Source: Balneolales bacterium (GTDB taxonomy: Bacteria; Bacteroidota; Rhodothermia; Balneolales; Natronogracilivirgulaceae). Taken from it: a stretch of 8,226 nt of DNA. Below the pieces are notes generated by a model that did not search any database, was not told the DNA's origin, and was given only the letters and a program-made list of their open reading frames with translations. Shown in pieces: positions 6,378 through 8,226 of this stretch (positions within the stretch are counted from its first letter, which is position 1; each line of letters starts with the position of its first letter). The stretch spans positions 1 through 8,226 of the forward strand of contig SLQI01000191.1 of the NCBI GenBank assembly GCA_007131535.1, given 5' to 3'. The translations under genes and the position numbers were made by a program.

Positions 6378-7835
6378 ATGAAGGCAGGCGTTACAAGCGT
6401 CATTTTACTGTTATTTTTATTTATCTCATGTACTTTCGATGCAGAGGAAGAGCCGGAAATCCTCGATCTGGAAGAAATTGAGGAAATAGATACATTACGA
6501 GCCGTAACCAGTTACAGCCCAACAAGCTATTTTTTATTCCGGGGTGAACCGATGGGGTATAACTATGAACTGCTCTCCAGGTTTGCTGATCATTTGGAGG
6601 TGGAGTTAGAGCTTCATGTAACCCGCAGTCTTTCCCGGATGTTTGAGATGCTGCAATCCGGCGAAGTCGACCTGATCGCTCACAGTCTTACCGTTACCGG
6701 CAGCCGCGCCGAACAGGTTGCCTTCACCCGCCCGCTGAACACCACCCGACAGGTATTGGTACAGCGGAAGCCGGATAACTGGCGGGAACTTCGCGCTCAC
6801 GAAATCGACCGGCAGCTGATCCGATCACCACTTGAGCTAAACGGCAAAGACATACATGTTCGTGAGAACTCGGCTTTTATGCGCCGGCTGGAAAACCTTT
6901 CCGATGAAATCGGCGGACGTATCAACATTATCGAGGCCGGCGAAGATATCATGACCGAAGATCTGATTGCCAAAGTTGCCGAAGGTGATATTGAGTTTAC
7001 AGTCGCCGATAAGAAAATGGCGCGCATCAACGAGTCATATTTTCCCAATCTGGACTCACAAACGGAAATCAGTCTGCCGCAAAACCTCGCCTGGGCGGTA
7101 CATCCCGACTCCCAAATGCTGCTTGAAGAGCTGAACAACTGGCTCGATAGCTTTCAGCAGCAGACCGACTACTACGTTATTTACAACAAGTATTTTGAAA
7201 ACCGTACAGCGTATCGCAACCGGTTTCGCAGCGACCTGCTTTCCATCCACTCCGGACGAATCTCTCCGTATGATGAGCTGATACAAGGGTACGCCGATCA
7301 AATTGACTGGGACTGGCGCCTGCTGGCCGCTTTGATTTATGAAGAATCCCGGTTCAACCCCAACGCACGCTCCGGTGCCGGTGCCGTAGGGCTCATGCAG
7401 CTTCTGCCCCGAACCGCCCGCACTTTCGGAGCCTCCAACCCCAGAGACCCGGAGCAGAGCCTGCGTGCCGGCATTCAATTTATCCGCTGGCTGAGTAATT
7501 ACTGGGAAGAACATATTGAAGATGAAGAAGAGCGAATGAAGTTTATCCTTGCTTCTTACAACACCGGTCAGGGCCATGTGCAGGACGCCCGCCGCCTGGC
7601 TCAGTTTTTCGGGGATGCCGACCCCGATATCTGGTCCAACAACGTAGAGCGGTACATGTTGAAGAAATCCAGCCGGGAATATTTTAATCACGAGGTGGTA
7701 CGCCACGGCTTTTCGCGAGGAAGCGAACCCGTAAATTATGTTGATCGTATTTTATATATTTACGACCACTACCAATTGATAACCGACTTTCACAAAAAAA
7801 TTGATCCTCCCGACGAACTGGCCGCCGCAGACTAA
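6378..7835 (+). CDS. mltF: MltF-like membrane-bound lytic murein transglycosylase (lipoprotein)
   Basis: A 485-residue, two-domain peptidoglycan lytic transglycosylase. It cleaves the MurNAc-GlcNAc bond with formation of 1,6-anhydroMurNAc. Residues 1-18 are a lipoprotein signal (lipobox LFISC, C18), followed by a very acidic linker (about 21-38, EEEPEILDLEEIEEID). Residues about 39-275 are a periplasmic solute-binding fold (SBP_bac_3; RAVTSYSPTSYFLFRGEPMGY at its start, EVDLIAHSLTVT at 96-107), the regulatory half in MltF that in E. coli relatives senses muropeptides. Residues about 296-430 are the SLT domain: LIYEESRFNPNA with probable catalytic E323, SGAGAVGLMQLLPRTA (332-347) and ASYNTGQGHVQDA (392-404). 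A C-terminal segment (about 431-475) follows as in the family. Length is close to E. coli MltF (about 518 aa). All catalytic motifs are intact. The lipid anchor implies attachment to a membrane facing the periplasm, probably the outer membrane. Confidence 0.94.
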   Translation: MKAGVTSVILLLFLFISCTFDAEEEPEILDLEEIEEIDTLRAVTSYSPTSYFLFRGEPMGYNYELLSRFADHLEVELELHVTRSLSRMFEMLQSGEVDLIAHSLTVTGSRAEQVAFTRPLNTTRQVLVQRKPDNWRELRAHEIDRQLIRSPLELNGKDIHVRENSAFMRRLENLSDEIGGRINIIEAGEDIMTEDLIAKVAEGDIEFTVADKKMARINESYFPNLDSQTEISLPQNLAWAVHPDSQMLLEELNNWLDSFQQQTDYYVIYNKYFENRTAYRNRFRSDLLSIHSGRISPYDELIQGYADQIDWDWRLLAALIYEESRFNPNARSGAGAVGLMQLLPRTARTFGASNPRDPEQSLRAGIQFIRWLSNYWEEHIEDEEERMKFILASYNTGQGHVQDARRLAQFFGDADPDIWSNNVERYMLKKSSREYFNHEVVRHGFSRGSEPVNYVDRILYIYDHYQLITDFHKKIDPPDELAAAD

Positions 7836-7947
7836 AAAAACGGCAGAATTTGCATTAAACCGCGCTTTGCACATATAAACCGGAATCGGCACAAGCGTTA
7901 TATATATACATTCAAGAGTCTCTCCCCCTTTACCACTTAACCCTGTA

Positions 7948-7954
7948 TGGAGGT
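7948..7954 (+). promoter_or_regulatory. Strong Shine-Dalgarno sequence (TGGAGGT)
   Basis: GGAGG ends five bases before the ATG at 7959, ideal spacing. It fixes the start of the membrane protein gene. Upstream, 7836-7958 holds an alternating TA run (TTATATATATA at about 7898-7908) that may be promoter-associated, but I could not pair it with a -35 element. Confidence 0.7.
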
Positions 7955-7958
7955 TCCC

Positions 7959-8226
7959 ATGTTTAGCGCGGCGCTCACCTCGCAGATTCTTCTTTTCGCC
8001 TATTTTCTGTTGATCAGCTATGTAAACCTCTTCCCCTTTAATAACCTCAGACACACCCATACGGATGTGTATTACATGGATCGCTCACTTGGCAGCATAT
8101 TCATGGTTTTAGCCCCTTTCGGCTTTATTTTCAATATCCCCATCCTGATGACGGTGGGAACAGCCCTGCTCGGGTTGTATTTCCTCGGAGCCGTCCTCAC
8201 CTGGTGGGTGCCTTATTTCAGCAAGC
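7959..8226 (+). CDS. Multi-pass membrane protein, unrecognised family (3' truncated)
   Basis: The frame runs without a stop from ATG 7959 to the window end: 89 residues visible. Support is the strong ribosome binding site and a strongly membrane-protein-like composition. Hydrophobic segments lie at about 5-24 (ALTSQILLFAYFLLISYVNL), 45-62 (GSIFMVLAPFGFIFNIPI) and 62-80 (LMTVGTALLGLYFLGAVL). A polar, His-rich loop RHTHTDVYYMDRS (31-43) separates the first two. The visible part ends in TWWVPYFSK, where the aromatic TWWVPY stretch suggests the membrane-water interface. No cleavable signal peptide is evident. I do not recognise the family and give no function. It lies 123 bases after mltF with no terminator seen between them. 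Confidence 0.75.
   Translation, partial: MFSAALTSQILLFAYFLLISYVNLFPFNNLRHTHTDVYYMDRSLGSIFMVLAPFGFIFNIPILMTVGTALLGLYFLGAVLTWWVPYFSK

Noticed and set aside
7056..7706. Long minus-strand ORF (216 aa) opposite mltF
   Set aside because: Antisense to the SLT catalytic domain; no recognisable motif.
7818..7846. Possible terminator hairpin at the end of mltF (CTGGCCG with CGGCAG)
   Set aside because: The stem is short and bulged, its left arm is inside the coding region, and no T-run follows on the plus strand.

Overview
The window carries six complete or nearly complete protein genes of a Gram-negative bacterium plus the start of a seventh. Two proteins carry lipoprotein signals, a periplasm-facing 7TM receptor is fused to a SpoIIE/PP2C phosphatase, and an MltF-type murein transglycosylase and an SppA protease are present. 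The protein style (7TMR-DISM phosphatase, YtcJ-like amidohydrolase lipoprotein, acidic surfaces) fits the Balneolota/Rhodothermota side of the Bacteroidota group. That placement is an inference from protein character only; there is no rRNA or other marker gene.

Layout. Bases 3-866 (+) are the C-terminal part of a signal peptide peptidase SppA, cut by the window edge. An SRPBCC/AHSA1-type small protein follows after 23 bases (890-1360, +), probably on the same transcript. Next comes a leader-like region (1361-1569) with an imperfect hairpin, a very strong Shine-Dalgarno sequence and a 30-codon ORF. It leads into a 7TM receptor/SpoIIE phosphatase (1570-3636, +). A terminator hairpin at 3643-3683, with its T-tract on the minus strand, separates this gene from a convergent amidohydrolase lipoprotein (3717-5453, -). 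A gene-poor divergent region of about 350 bases follows (5454-5801). Then come a phosphinothricin-acetyltransferase-like GNAT enzyme (5802-6305, +), an MltF-like lytic transglycosylase lipoprotein (6378-7835, +), and the first 89 codons of a multi-pass membrane protein (7959 to the window end, +).

Functional picture. The genes do not form one pathway. Several act at the envelope: SppA on signal-peptide remnants, MltF on peptidoglycan, the receptor phosphatase as a sensor that probably controls an unlinked partner-switching module, and the amidohydrolase as a periplasmic or membrane-anchored hydrolase of unknown substrate. This looks like ordinary chromosomal housekeeping and signalling DNA. 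I see no insertion sequence, CRISPR array, tRNA, rRNA or phage gene. The items most worth a second look are the structured leader and small ORF ahead of the phosphatase, start-site corrections for the phosphatase and the amidohydrolase, and the unrecognised membrane protein at the right edge.
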